Source: Mycoplasmataceae bacterium (GTDB lineage Bacteria; Bacillota_I; Bacilli_A; Mycoplasmatales; Mycoplasmoidaceae). Taken from it: a stretch of DNA of 19,811 bases. Of this stretch, positions 1 to 6,807 are shown piece by piece; within the stretch, counting starts at the first letter, position 1, and every line of letters begins with the position of its first letter. The stretch lies in NCBI GenBank assembly GCA_031261045.1, contig JAISKE010000053.1, forward strand, positions 1 through 19,811, in the 5' to 3' direction. The position numbers and the translations under genes are program-made. The notes under the pieces were generated by a model, which was not told the DNA's origin, did not search any database, and saw nothing but the letters and a program-made list of their open reading frames with translations.

Positions 1-276
1 TACCCCGAAGCCCATTTTCCAGATACTAAAGATCATAAGATGCAACCATTCAAAACATCATACATTATTATGGCTGCACAATCAGGTGCACCCATCATTC
101 CTTGTTATCATAAAGGAAACTATGGTTTGTTTAAACGTACTAAAGTAGCCATCGGCAAACCGATTTATACTAAAGATTTTTTTGAAGGCACAAATCCTAC
201 GCTTGAGCAAATTAATAAAATGAATGAAGACGTATTTAAAAAAATGCTTTGATTGCAAGAAAAGGTTGAGAAGTAA
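1..276 (+). CDS. PlsC-like lysophospholipid acyltransferase, C-terminal part (5' end outside window)
   Basis: The frame is open from the first base, so the N-terminal half, including the expected NHxxxxD catalytic block, lies outside the window. The visible 91 residues carry a PEA-H variant of the FPEG acceptor-binding block (YPEAH at residues 2-5 of the visible part), then a conserved run with PFK, the APIIP block and a KVAIGKPI end, in the order expected of LPLAT/PlsC enzymes. Such enzymes move an acyl chain to lysophosphatidic acid or a similar acceptor at the membrane. One TGA (250-252) is read as Trp, and without it the protein would lose its last eight residues. The next gene, also PlsC-like, starts 3 bases after the stop, so the two are tandem paralogs of one operon. 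The YPEAH variant suggests an acceptor different from that of the second copy, but this is inference. Confidence 0.75.
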
Positions 277-279
277 TTT

Positions 280-945
280 ATGTCTAAACCGGGGAGAGTT
301 TTCAAATGAAAATTTCTTTTATTTGATTTAGGTAGAATTACGGGCATTTTTCCTGGCTGATTTTTATACATGCCAAAAAAATATAATGCTGATGGCAAAC
401 GTTATAAAAGGAATTTTAAAAAGAATGTCATTTTCGTGTGTAACCATAACTCCTTTCAAGATTCCTTTGTGGTGTTAACTTCGTTATTATCGCGTAGAGT
501 TCATTTATTGATGGCGCGTGATGTGATGAAGAAGTTGGGTTACTTTTTCTATAGTCATATTGGTTGTATTCCAATTGATCGTGAAAATATTGACATTCAA
601 GCCTTCAATCAAATGTGTCAAGTAGTTGATGATAAACGCGCATTGGTTATTTTCCCAGAAGGAAAATTAATTGATAGTGATAAATCAATCGCTCCAATTA
701 GATCAGGTGCAATATTGGTGGCTAACAAGACTCATACTCCAATTGTGCCGGTCTATGTGCAGCCTAACCCACATAAATTTCATCGTACCAAAGTTATTAT
801 TGGCGAACCAATTAAACCATATAATGAAAAAAACGATGAAATCAATGCTGACGATATTGAGAGATGAACTAATGAAGTTTATACCGCAATGTCTAAGCTA
901 AGAGATACATATTTGAATGTCGCTAAACGTGAGGAGGAAAAATAA
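280..945 (+). CDS. plsC: 1-acyl-sn-glycerol-3-phosphate acyltransferase family protein
   Basis: This is a 221-residue PlsC/LPLAT-family acyltransferase. The catalytic block NHNSFQD is at residues 55-61 (His56 and Asp61 are the expected charge-relay pair), a PIDRE block follows near residue 104, and the acceptor-binding block FPEG is at 125-128, with the PIVPVYV block after it. Length and block order are normal for bacterial PlsC. A hydrophobic segment near residues 12-30 may anchor it to the membrane. Three in-frame TGA codons are read as Trp; under the standard code only a fragment starting at 370 would be visible. The start at 280 was chosen because it is the first ATG after the upstream stop and includes the N-terminal hydrophobic segment; the upstream AGAAG is a weak ribosome site. 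The stop overlaps the ATG of the acyl-activating enzyme by one base, so the two are probably translationally coupled. Confidence 0.88.
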
Positions 946-2399
946 TGTCTTATTCTAAATACTGAACTGATATTATGAGCGAAGCTTCGCTTAAAATATT
1001 AAACGAAGATCCTAAAACTATCAATGCTATTTTAAAATTAGCACTTCACTATTTTCCTAACTCCATTGCCTTTCGTGATAATCAAGGTTTATCTCGTACA
1101 TTCTTGCAATTAAATGAAGATGTTGGTAAGATTCGTTCTTTTCTAAAGAATAAAGGCATTAGCTGTGGTGACCATGTGGCTATTGTTCTTGGAAATAATT
1201 ATGATTTCGTTAAATCGTACCTAGCAATCACTACTTATGGTTGTGTTGCAGTCCTAATACCATTACAAATGCCAACCAACAACATTGAAAACATTACAAA
1301 GTTAACAAATTGCAAATTAATTATTGACAGTTCTTCATTACCACGAACTTTAGATTTAACAATCACATCTGAAGCTAATATTAATTTTGATACTAACGCT
1401 ACCATTATATTTACTGGCGGTACAGTCGGTAAACCTAAAACCACCATGTTAACTCATGGCAATTTGTGCCGTGGTGCAATGAATGGATCTTATGGATTCA
1501 AAAATTCATTAGGTCGTATTTATTATGATTTAGTACCTTTTACCCATGTATTTGGTTTAGTGCGTAACCTTTTAACTGGTATCGTCACTGGTTCTGAACA
1601 ATTCCTTTGCTTAGATATGAAAGATTTCGTAAATGATCTAAGTATTTGTAAACCAACTATTTTAATTTTAGTACCAGCTCTTGCTGAATTAATTTGAAGT
1701 CTATTAAAACAAAATAAACAAATCGCTGGCGGTAGATTAGAAACCATTATTTGTGGTGGTGCACCCGTACCTGTAATATTAATTAAACGTTTATTCGCCG
1801 AAGGCGTTGAATTACTTCCAGGTTATGGTTTAACCGAAACTGCTAATTTAGTTACTGGCAATCCACATCCACTTGATAAACTAACTTCCGTTGGGCGTCC
1901 ATATGATTATCAAGAGTTAAAGATTATTGATGATGAATTGTGAATTAAAGGTGAAAATGTTGTTAAAGAATATTACCACGACGATGTTAACACTAAAATA
2001 TCATTCCAAGATGGATGATTCAAAACTGGGGACTTAGCCAAAATCGATAAAGATGGTGATTTATACATTATTGGTCGAATGAAAAATTTAATTATTTTGG
2101 ATAATGGAGAAAAAGTTTCACCCGAAGCATTAGAAAGCGAGTTAAAGAACTATCCGCTAGTTAGAGACTCATTAGTGTATGGGGATACAAACGAATCTGG
2201 TAATCAAGTTATCACCGCTGAAATTTTCCCATGTGCTGAATATGTTAAAGCAGCCAATGTTACTGATATACCTGGCAGCATTCAAAAGATTGTTGACGAA
2301 ATTAATAATCGTTTACCTTCCTATATGGGGATGCATAAAATTGTTATTCGCAAAACTGATTTTGAAAGAAACGCAAGTAAGAAGATAATTAGGAAGTAA
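945..2399 (+). CDS. AMP-binding acyl-CoA/acyl-ACP synthetase
   Basis: This is a 484-residue member of the ANL superfamily of adenylating enzymes, which activate a carboxylate with ATP to an acyl-AMP and then transfer it to a thiol (CoA or holo-ACP). Visible motifs in order are the P-loop TIIFTGGTVGKPK (residues 153-165, with GG replacing the usual SG), GYGLTET (293-299), TGDL (Asp363), GRMK (377-380) and a C-terminal KKIIRK holding the expected catalytic lysine. The protein ends almost directly after this motif, which is normal but short (typical members have 500-560 residues). The start at 945 has a strong GAGGAGG site at 931-937; the ATG at 975 lacks one. The gene overlaps plsC by one base and lies 5 bases before an acyl carrier protein gene, which favours acyl-ACP over acyl-CoA as product. 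The substrate is probably a fatty acid, but the exact chain is not readable. Four TGA codons are read as Trp. Confidence 0.88.
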
Positions 2400-2404
2400 C
2401 ATAT

Positions 2405-2650
2405 ATGTTAGAACAAATTAAAGCTATATATAAGAAGGTCATGGGTTCCAAGGCTGTTGCTGATTCTAAGATTAATGCTAATAGTCGTTTATTTGATGAT
2501 CTAATGATGACTAGTGTAACCATTTTAATGATGGCGATTACAATTCAGAATCAATTCAAAATTAAATTACCTAACCTTGACACTATGAAAACATTAACCG
2601 TTCAAGATATTATTAATGTAATAGAAAGTTTAACCAAAAATGAAAAATAA
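2405..2650 (+). CDS. Acyl carrier protein-like, divergent TSV attachment motif
   Basis: This 81-residue protein has the size, acidic-helix spacing and hydrophobic pattern of an acyl carrier protein. The expected DSL phosphopantetheine motif appears as T36-S37-V38, and Ser37 sits exactly 14 residues before the conserved Phe of helix II (QNQF), as in normal ACPs. The TILMMAITIQNQF helix matches the usual TVELVMALEEEF position by position but has lost its acidic residues, which normally contact synthases and AcpS. A clear AGGAAG site (2391-2396) precedes the ATG. The gene lies directly after an acyl-activating enzyme, and a phosphopantetheinyl transferase follows two genes later, so it is probably the carrier for the acyl chain made by that enzyme. 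It may be a specialised carrier, not the housekeeping ACP. Confidence 0.8.
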   Translation: MLEQIKAIYKKVMGSKAVADSKINANSRLFDDLMMTSVTILMMAITIQNQFKIKLPNLDTMKTLTVQDIINVIESLTKNEK

Positions 2651-3059
2651 GGAAACTTGAGATTATATCGAACCTAAGCCTGGAGACCAAATTAGAGTCA
2701 AACGAGCTAATTATTATCATCATGGCATTTATGTGTCCCATAATGAGGTAATTCAATTTGGTCATGGCGATGAAAGAGATGCTGGGCATTCAGAGAGAAT
2801 TGATATTAATAAAGTCACATTAACTGAATTTTTAAAAGGTGGTTTTCTGGAAATTAGAGTTTACTCTAGAAAAGAACTTAATAAACGTAACGACCCCACC
2901 AAGACAATTCAAATCGCTCAACAATGTTTAGGTAAGAGAGGTTATCATATACTAGATAACAATTGTGAGCACTTTAGTAATTTCTGTGTGTTTAATAAAA
3001 GATATAGTTCGCAAACAGAATCTTTTACTAACGAAGTATTAAAGAAGGTTAAAAAATAA
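2640..3059 (+). CDS. LRAT-domain (lecithin retinol acyltransferase-like) protein
   Basis: This 139-residue protein has the compact NlpC/P60-related LRAT fold. The N-terminal strand motif YYHHGIYV gives the first catalytic His (His27 by alignment, or His28). The signature NNCEHF at residues 107-112 supplies nucleophile Cys109, preceded by LGKRGYHIL and followed by a second Cys116, as in eukaryotic LRAT/HRASLS proteins. The position of the second ring histidine (VIH in relatives) is Gln39 here, which is unusual. Family members transfer an acyl group from phospholipid through a thioester on the Cys; some bacterial relatives are uncharacterised. The start at 2640 is needed to include the GDQIRV and HHGIYV segments; the ATG at 2733 would remove them. 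It overlaps the ACP gene by 11 bases without its own ribosome site, so translation is probably coupled. One TGA is read as Trp. Confidence 0.82.
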
Positions 3060-3604
3060 TGCTAGTTTTACTTTTATCAAATCCCCTTCGCTTTAATAAT
3101 CAAAAATTTCTTAAGCTTTTATCTTTACCAGACCAAAAGAAAGCCTTAGACATTCATAATCGTATCGTGCAAGCACAATTTATCGGCGGTCGTTTATTAT
3201 TAAAGGAGTGTTTACATCGCACTAACAATGATAAATTACTTAATGCTAAGATTGTTATTAGTAAAAGTGGTAAACCACAATTATCACACTCTAAAATAAA
3301 ATTTAATATTTCTCACACTGATAAATTAATTGCTTGTGCAATTGGTAGTCAAGATATGGGGATTGACATTGAAGCGATTAATCGTCGTACTATTTTACCG
3401 AAAAACACTACACTTAAACAATGGGTGTGACTCGAAGCGTGTTCCAAATTAACCGGCAAGGGCTTAACTCAAATTCAAAATCATTTAGATGCATCTAAGT
3501 TTAAGCATTTCGAATCTCGTATCTTAAATCACTATTTAGCGATCGCCACACGCAACCGTGATGAAATTAAAATCTCAAAGATAAATCGACTTACTTTTGT
3601 ATAG
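3059..3604 (+). CDS. 4'-phosphopantetheinyl transferase, Sfp type
   Basis: This 181-residue enzyme should transfer 4'-phosphopantetheine from CoA to the serine of a carrier protein. Family motifs are in order: a GKPQL segment, NISHTD (residues 83-88), GIDIE (101-105, with the metal-binding Asp and Glu), and W-x-x-x-E-A-x-x-K (Trp122, Glu126, Lys130). The W124 codon is TGA, so the standard code would cut the protein just before the catalytic Glu126. It is shorter than classical Sfp (about 225 residues) and lacks part of the N-terminal pseudo-domain. It overlaps the LRAT gene by one base (TAATG) with an AAGAAGG site at 3042-3048. Its place at the end of an operon with a carrier protein two genes upstream makes that carrier its likely substrate. 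Many mollicutes instead have the small AcpS type. Confidence 0.87.
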
Positions 3605-3613
3605 ATTGACTTG

Positions 3614-3619
3614 TATAAT
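3614..3619 (+). promoter_or_regulatory. Perfect TATAAT -10 box before the small membrane protein gene
   Basis: TATAAT lies 10 bases after the phosphopantetheinyl transferase stop. A start of transcription near 3626 would leave a very short leader before the ATG at 3637. No good -35 box is seen at 16-18 bases. The AGAAGGGA at 3623-3630 works as a ribosome site. Confidence 0.45.
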
Positions 3620-3636
3620 TAAAGAAGGGATGTATT

Positions 3637-3915
3637 ATGAAAAAATGACCAAATCGCTTACTGACTGCCGGTATCACATGTACCATCATCGGAACTGTAA
3701 TTTTAATTGCGGGAATCGTATTGACTGCAATTGGAGTTAATAATAGCACGATTACCAATTGAAGTGATTGAGGGGACCAAATTAACGATACGGGGTTAGG
3801 CGGCATTGCTTTAATTATTCTTTCTGTTGGATTATTTCTAGCTGAAGGGATTGCTTGTTGAATTGTTGGTGGTATCTTCAAGCACAAATATTCTAAAAAC
3901 CACAAACAAAAATAA
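3637..3915 (+). CDS. Small two-helix membrane protein, function unknown
   Basis: I do not recognise this 92-residue protein. It has a short basic N-terminus, a first membrane segment at about residues 9-32 rich in Ile, Thr and Gly, a polar outside loop with NNST and two Trp, a second membrane segment at about 54-77, and a basic His/Lys-rich tail (KHKYSKNHKQK). Both ends are basic, so by the positive-inside rule they face the cytoplasm, giving a hairpin. Four TGA codons are read as Trp, which hides the gene entirely under the standard code. The ATG at 3637 has AGAAGGGA six bases upstream; an out-of-frame ATG at 3630 was rejected. It lies between the acyl cassette and the infC leader. It resembles DUF-type superinfection-exclusion or stress hairpin membrane proteins only in layout. 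Confidence 0.72.
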
Positions 3916-3947
3916 CTAATTCCGTTTTTTAATATACAATATTAGGG

Positions 3948-3953
3948 TATAAA
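3948..3953 (+). promoter_or_regulatory. Possible -10 box for the infC leader transcript
   Basis: TATAAA at 3948-3953 precedes the structured infC leader. A second candidate, TATACAAT, lies at 3933-3940. Either could start the ribosomal protein transcript; the -35 is not clear, so the choice is open. Confidence 0.3.
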
Positions 3954-3957
3954 GAAA

Positions 3958-4080
3958 GTAGTCGCACGACTCACCTGATGACTTTGGCAACAATAGTTAT
4001 GGGTCCCATGCTTTAAGTACGCAAGTATTTAAATCAGAGTATTGTGCCTCCACGAGACACAATACTTTTCTTTATATGAA
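3958..4080 (+). promoter_or_regulatory. Structured infC-rpmI-rplT leader (L20-leader-like)
   Basis: The roughly 140 bases before infC hold no gene but fold well. A 9-bp stem, TTTAAGTAC (4012-4020) with GTATTTAAA (4025-4033), is closed by a GCAA tetraloop and has one G-U pair. It is followed by a terminator-like stem at 4036-4068. Upstream, AGTCG/CGACT at about 3959-3972 and ATGGG/CCCAT at 4000-4010 show further self-complementarity with very small loops. In Firmicutes, infC-rpmI-rplT is controlled by an RNA leader that ribosomal protein L20 binds, causing premature termination. The position, length and ending fit such a leader, but I cannot confirm that the L20-binding elements match the known family. 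Confidence 0.6.
4036..4073 (+). terminator. Attenuator-type intrinsic terminator in the infC leader
   Basis: GTATTGTG (4039-4046) pairs perfectly with CACAATAC (4058-4065), the stem is extended at its base by A-T and G-U pairs, and an inner CTC/GAG helix closes a CAC loop after one C/A mismatch. TTTTCTTT follows directly on the 3' side. It lies 25 bases before the infC start, so full termination here would silence the operon; it is best read as a regulated attenuator. Confidence 0.6.
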
Positions 4081-4098
4081 ATTTTAACAAGAGGAAAC

Positions 4099-4614
4099 AT
4101 GGAACAAAAACCAATAAACGAACGAATCAGAGAAAATGAATTAATGATCATTGATGAAACTGGTGCTAAATTAGGGATGATGAAGAAATTTGATGGCATC
4201 AACCTAGCTAAAGAGAGAGGCTACGATTTAGTATTAATCGCCCCTGGCGGTGCTGGTCGACCGGCAATTGCCAAGATTATGGATTTCGGAAAGTTTCTGT
4301 ATGAACAGAAATTAAAAGAAAAACAAAATCGTAAGAATCAAACCGTCATTAAAGTAAAAGAAGTTAAGGTTAGACCACAAATTGGTGATCATGACTTGGA
4401 CTGAAGAGCAGCACAAGCTAAACAATGATTAGAAGATGGTGCCCAAATTAAATTTAAGATTCAAGCCTATGGTCGAATTGGTTACAAACCAGAATTGATT
4501 CAAGAGACTTATGATAAGTTCTTAGCATTATTAGGTGATACGGCTAAAGTGATTACCCCACTTAAGAAGTTAACCCCAGTATTGTATGAATGTACGATTG
4601 TTAAAAATAAGTAA
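4099..4614 (+). CDS. infC: Translation initiation factor IF-3
   Basis: This 171-residue protein matches IF-3, which binds the 30S subunit and controls start-codon choice. The N-terminal domain shows NERIRENELMIIDETGAKLG, the linker the basic KEKQNRKNQ run, and the C-terminal domain KVKEVKVRPQIGDHDLDW followed by the GAQIKFKI core. The frame is open further upstream to 4042, but the ATG at 4099 has an AAGAGG site (4089-4094) and gives the normal IF-3 N-terminus; the extra upstream residues would be encoded by the terminator stem. Unlike many bacteria, the start is ATG, not AUU. Two TGA codons (in the C-terminal domain) are read as Trp. It is first in the conserved infC-rpmI-rplT operon. Confidence 0.95.
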
Positions 4615-4625
4615 AGGAGCTATTT

Positions 4626-4826
4626 ATGGCAAAACTAAAACACAAAAATAAGAAATCAGTAACAAAAAGAATGAAACTTACCGCAAGCGGTAAATTAAAA
4701 ATACATCATTCACATCGTTCACACCAAGCGCACTGTAAAACAACTAAACAAAAAAGACATTTAAAACACGCTGGTTATTTATCTAAACAAATGTCTAAGC
4801 GACATAAATATACCATAGGGCATTAA
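4626..4826 (+). CDS. rpmI: 50S ribosomal protein L35
   Basis: This 66-residue, strongly basic protein begins MAKLKHKNKKSVTKR and contains the L35 pattern K-x-T-A-S-G-K-L-K followed by H-S-H-R-SH. It is part of the large ribosomal subunit. A strong AAAGGAG site at 4613-4619 overlaps the infC stop. Its place between infC and rplT is universal in Firmicutes and mollicutes. No TGA codons occur inside it. Confidence 0.96.
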   Translation: MAKLKHKNKKSVTKRMKLTASGKLKIHHSHRSHQAHCKTTKQKRHLKHAGYLSKQMSKRHKYTIGH

Positions 4827-4836
4827 GGAGAAGCAT

Positions 4837-5184
4837 ATGAGAGTTAAAGGTGGACCAACTACAAGACAAAGACGAAAAGTCACTAAGAAACGTGTCTCTG
4901 GTGCTTGAGGAACTAAACATACTTCCTATAAGATTGCTAGACAAACATTAATTCGTTCTAGTGAATATGCTTATCGTGATCGTAAAGCTAAAAAACGAGA
5001 TTTCCGTAAATTATGAAATACCCGTATTAATTCCGCAGTTCGTGAATTAGGATATAACTATTCGACATTCATTAATGCGTTACACAAAGCTAAAATTGAA
5101 ATTAACCGTAAGATGTTAAGCGAATTAGCGATTAGTCAACCAGAGGCTTTTAAAGCTTTAGTTAAATCTGTAATGAAAAAATAA
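4837..5184 (+). CDS. rplT: 50S ribosomal protein L20
   Basis: This 115-residue protein starts [23 protein letters not shown] and contains the L20 core [16 protein letters not shown] and [10 protein letters not shown], which bind 23S rRNA early in 50S assembly. L20 is also the regulator that represses infC-rpmI-rplT through the leader in Firmicutes. Two TGA codons are read as Trp, one in the GAWGTKH segment where most bacteria have an aromatic residue followed by G. The AAGGAG site at 4825-4830 overlaps the rpmI stop. The next gene follows 10 bases later with no terminator visible, so the lipid kinase may be part of the same transcript. Confidence 0.96.
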
Positions 5185-5194
5185 ATAGGGTTTA

Positions 5195-6073
5195 ATGAAA
5201 TACCATTTCATTTACAATCCCGTTGCCGGTTACGGCATTAGTGCTAGAGTTTGAGACGAAGTTCAAGAGTTTCTTGCCAGCATTAATTTTAAATATACCT
5301 TACATGAAACTCAATACGTGGGTCATGCCGAACAAATTGCGAGAAAGATTAGTTCTATAAAAGAGGATGCTACAATTATTTCTGTTGGTGGAGATGGCAC
5401 CTTATCAGAAATCATTAATGGCATCATTAATTTTAATAACATCACCATTGGTTGTATTCCGTGTGGGAGTGGTAATGACTTTGTCGCTTCTACAGAATTA
5501 AGGGATAAGACTCATATCGAGACCTTGAAATATATTCTTAGAGGTGTATCTCGAAAAATAAATTTTATGAATGTTAATGGTCACCGCGTTATTAATGTAG
5601 CCGGTTTTGGTCTAGATACTGATGTACTGAAGAAGTTTTACAAGATGCACATGTTTTCTCCTAAGTTCCGTTATAAAGTTGCCACAACAATTAAAACATT
5701 AACTTTCAGATGACATGATTGTGAAATTAGAGTGGATGATGGCGAATGAGAAAAGTTAACCGTAATTTTATTAACTGTTGGTAACGGTATGAGTTTTGGC
5801 GGCGGTATTAAAATGTGTCCTACCGCTTTAATTGATGATGATTATTTAAATTTGTCTTATGTAAGTAAATTCCCTCGCATTAAAGTATTGCATTATCTCT
5901 CTAAAGTGTTAAAAGGTAAAGTTCTAGATATCCCCGTAGCACGTTCGGTGAAATGTAAAAAAATTGATATTAAGATCAATGCTAAAATTTATCAATATGA
6001 TGGAATCTTAGTGGAAAACCAAGATGCCATTAAGATTTCAATTGCTAAAGAAAAAATTAATTTCTTAGGCTAG
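5195..6073 (+). CDS. dgkB: Diacylglycerol kinase/YegS-family lipid kinase
   Basis: This 292-residue soluble lipid kinase carries the DAGK catalytic-domain signatures: an N-terminal FIYNPVAGYG segment, the nucleotide-binding GGDGT (residues 65-69) followed by LSEIINGI, and GSGNDF (91-96). A later GNGMSFGGGIKMCP block also matches the family. It would phosphorylate diacylglycerol to phosphatidic acid, recycling lipid for phospholipid synthesis, at the inner membrane face. Three TGA codons are read as Trp. The AGGG at 5187-5190 is a modest ribosome site. It follows rplT closely and its 3' end overlaps the oppositely oriented sirtuin gene by 17 bases. The gene symbol is by family; a related broad-specificity lipid kinase is possible. 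Confidence 0.87.
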
Positions 6074-6779
6074 TAAAAATATCTACTAAATCATCACGCA
6101 TAACCAACTTCGCTTGTGAATCATAGGGAGTTGGTTCTTTATTTAAGATCACAATATTTTTACCACGAAACATACTAAAGATTCCAGCAGCTGTAGAAAC
6201 ACTCAAACCAGTTCCGGCAACAATTAATAAATCGGTATTGTTTAAAGTTTTTTGACAGTTTTGTAATACACCTTCATGTAATGATTCCCCATATAGAACC
6301 ACTTTTGGTCTAATTACTCCACCACATGAACAACGCGGGATGCCTTTAGCTTTCTTAATATATTCGACAGGGTATTCTTTACCACACTTCATGCAATAAT
6401 TTTTATAAACTGTTCCATGGAGTTCGATTACATTTTTACTACCAGCTAGGGTGTGTAATCCATCAATGTTTTGCGTAATGACTGCACCCATTTTCTTTTC
6501 TTTTTCTAGTTTAGCTAATGTTGTATGAATAATGTTGGGTTTAATATTGTCTAATAGCATTTGATGTTTATAAAAATCAAAGAATGCTTCAGTATCATAA
6601 ATTAATGCTTCCACGCTTAATAAATATTCAGCGTTCTTAAACCTTTTATATAAACCGTTTTCGCTCCTAAAATCTGGAATTCCGCTAGCAGTAGAAACTC
6701 CAGCGCCACTAAGCAAAACAAATGTAGGATTTTCCTTAATTAATTGCTTTAATAATGTGATATCACTTTTGTTAACCAT
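6057..6779 (-). CDS. cobB: SIR2-family NAD-dependent protein deacylase (sirtuin)
   Basis: This 240-residue protein is a complete class of bacterial sirtuin that removes acyl groups from lysine using NAD. The NAD-binding block GAGVSTASGIPDFRS is at residues 25-39, QNIDGLH at 103-109, catalytic His121 in ELHG, and a zinc site from Cys129, Cys132, Cys150 and Cys152 (C-x2-C then C-x-C, the second pair tighter than the usual C-x2-C). The closing VAGTGLSVSTAAG segment completes the Rossmann fold. No TGA codon is present. The start at 6779 is the only sensible one and has no ribosome site; a -10 box ends seven bases upstream. It is transcribed alone, divergent from the amino-acid permease. Confidence 0.93.
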   Translation of the reverse strand: MVNKSDITLLKQLIKENPTFVLLSGAGVSTASGIPDFRSENGLYKRFKNAEYLLSVEALIYDTEAFFDFYKHQMLLDNIKPNIIHTTLAKLEKEKKMGAVITQNIDGLHTLAGSKNVIELHGTVYKNYCMKCGKEYPVEYIKKAKGIPRCSCGGVIRPKVVLYGESLHEGVLQNCQKTLNNTDLLIVAGTGLSVSTAAGIFSMFRGKNIVILNKEPTPYDSQAKLVMRDDLVDIFTSLRN

Positions 6780-6783
6780 TAAT

Positions 6784-6803
6784 CTATTTTAAGATTAAAA
6801 TAG
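6784..6803. promoter_or_regulatory. Palindromic divergent promoter between sirtuin and permease
   Basis: CTATTTTAA-GA-TTAAAATAG is a perfect 9-bp inverted repeat with a 2-base centre. Each arm holds a TAAAAT -10-like hexamer, read outward: 6796-6801 for the permease and 6791-6786 for the sirtuin. Each hexamer ends seven bases before its gene's ATG (6808 and 6779), so both transcripts would begin at the start codon. A TTAACC at 6772-6777 could act as the -35 for the permease with an 18-base spacer; none is clear for the sirtuin. Confidence 0.6.
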
Positions 6804-6807
6804 TGTT

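Noticed and set aside
3606..3619. TTGACT next to TATAAT as a complete promoter
   Set aside because: The spacing is 2 bases, far from the 16-18 needed, so TTGACT cannot be the -35 of this box.
3630..3700. ATG at 3630 as start for a different small protein
   Set aside because: The reading frame gives no membrane pattern or homology and lies over the clear frame from 3637.
3591..3905. 104-residue open frame on the - strand
   Set aside because: It is the antisense of the small membrane protein, shows no family features and has no ribosome site.
4042..4098. Upstream start for infC
   Set aside because: The extra residues would be encoded by the terminator stem and have no ribosome site; the ATG at 4099 has AAGAGG and the family N-terminus.
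5182..5194. Terminator between rplT and the lipid kinase
   Set aside because: Only ten bases separate the genes and no hairpin is present.
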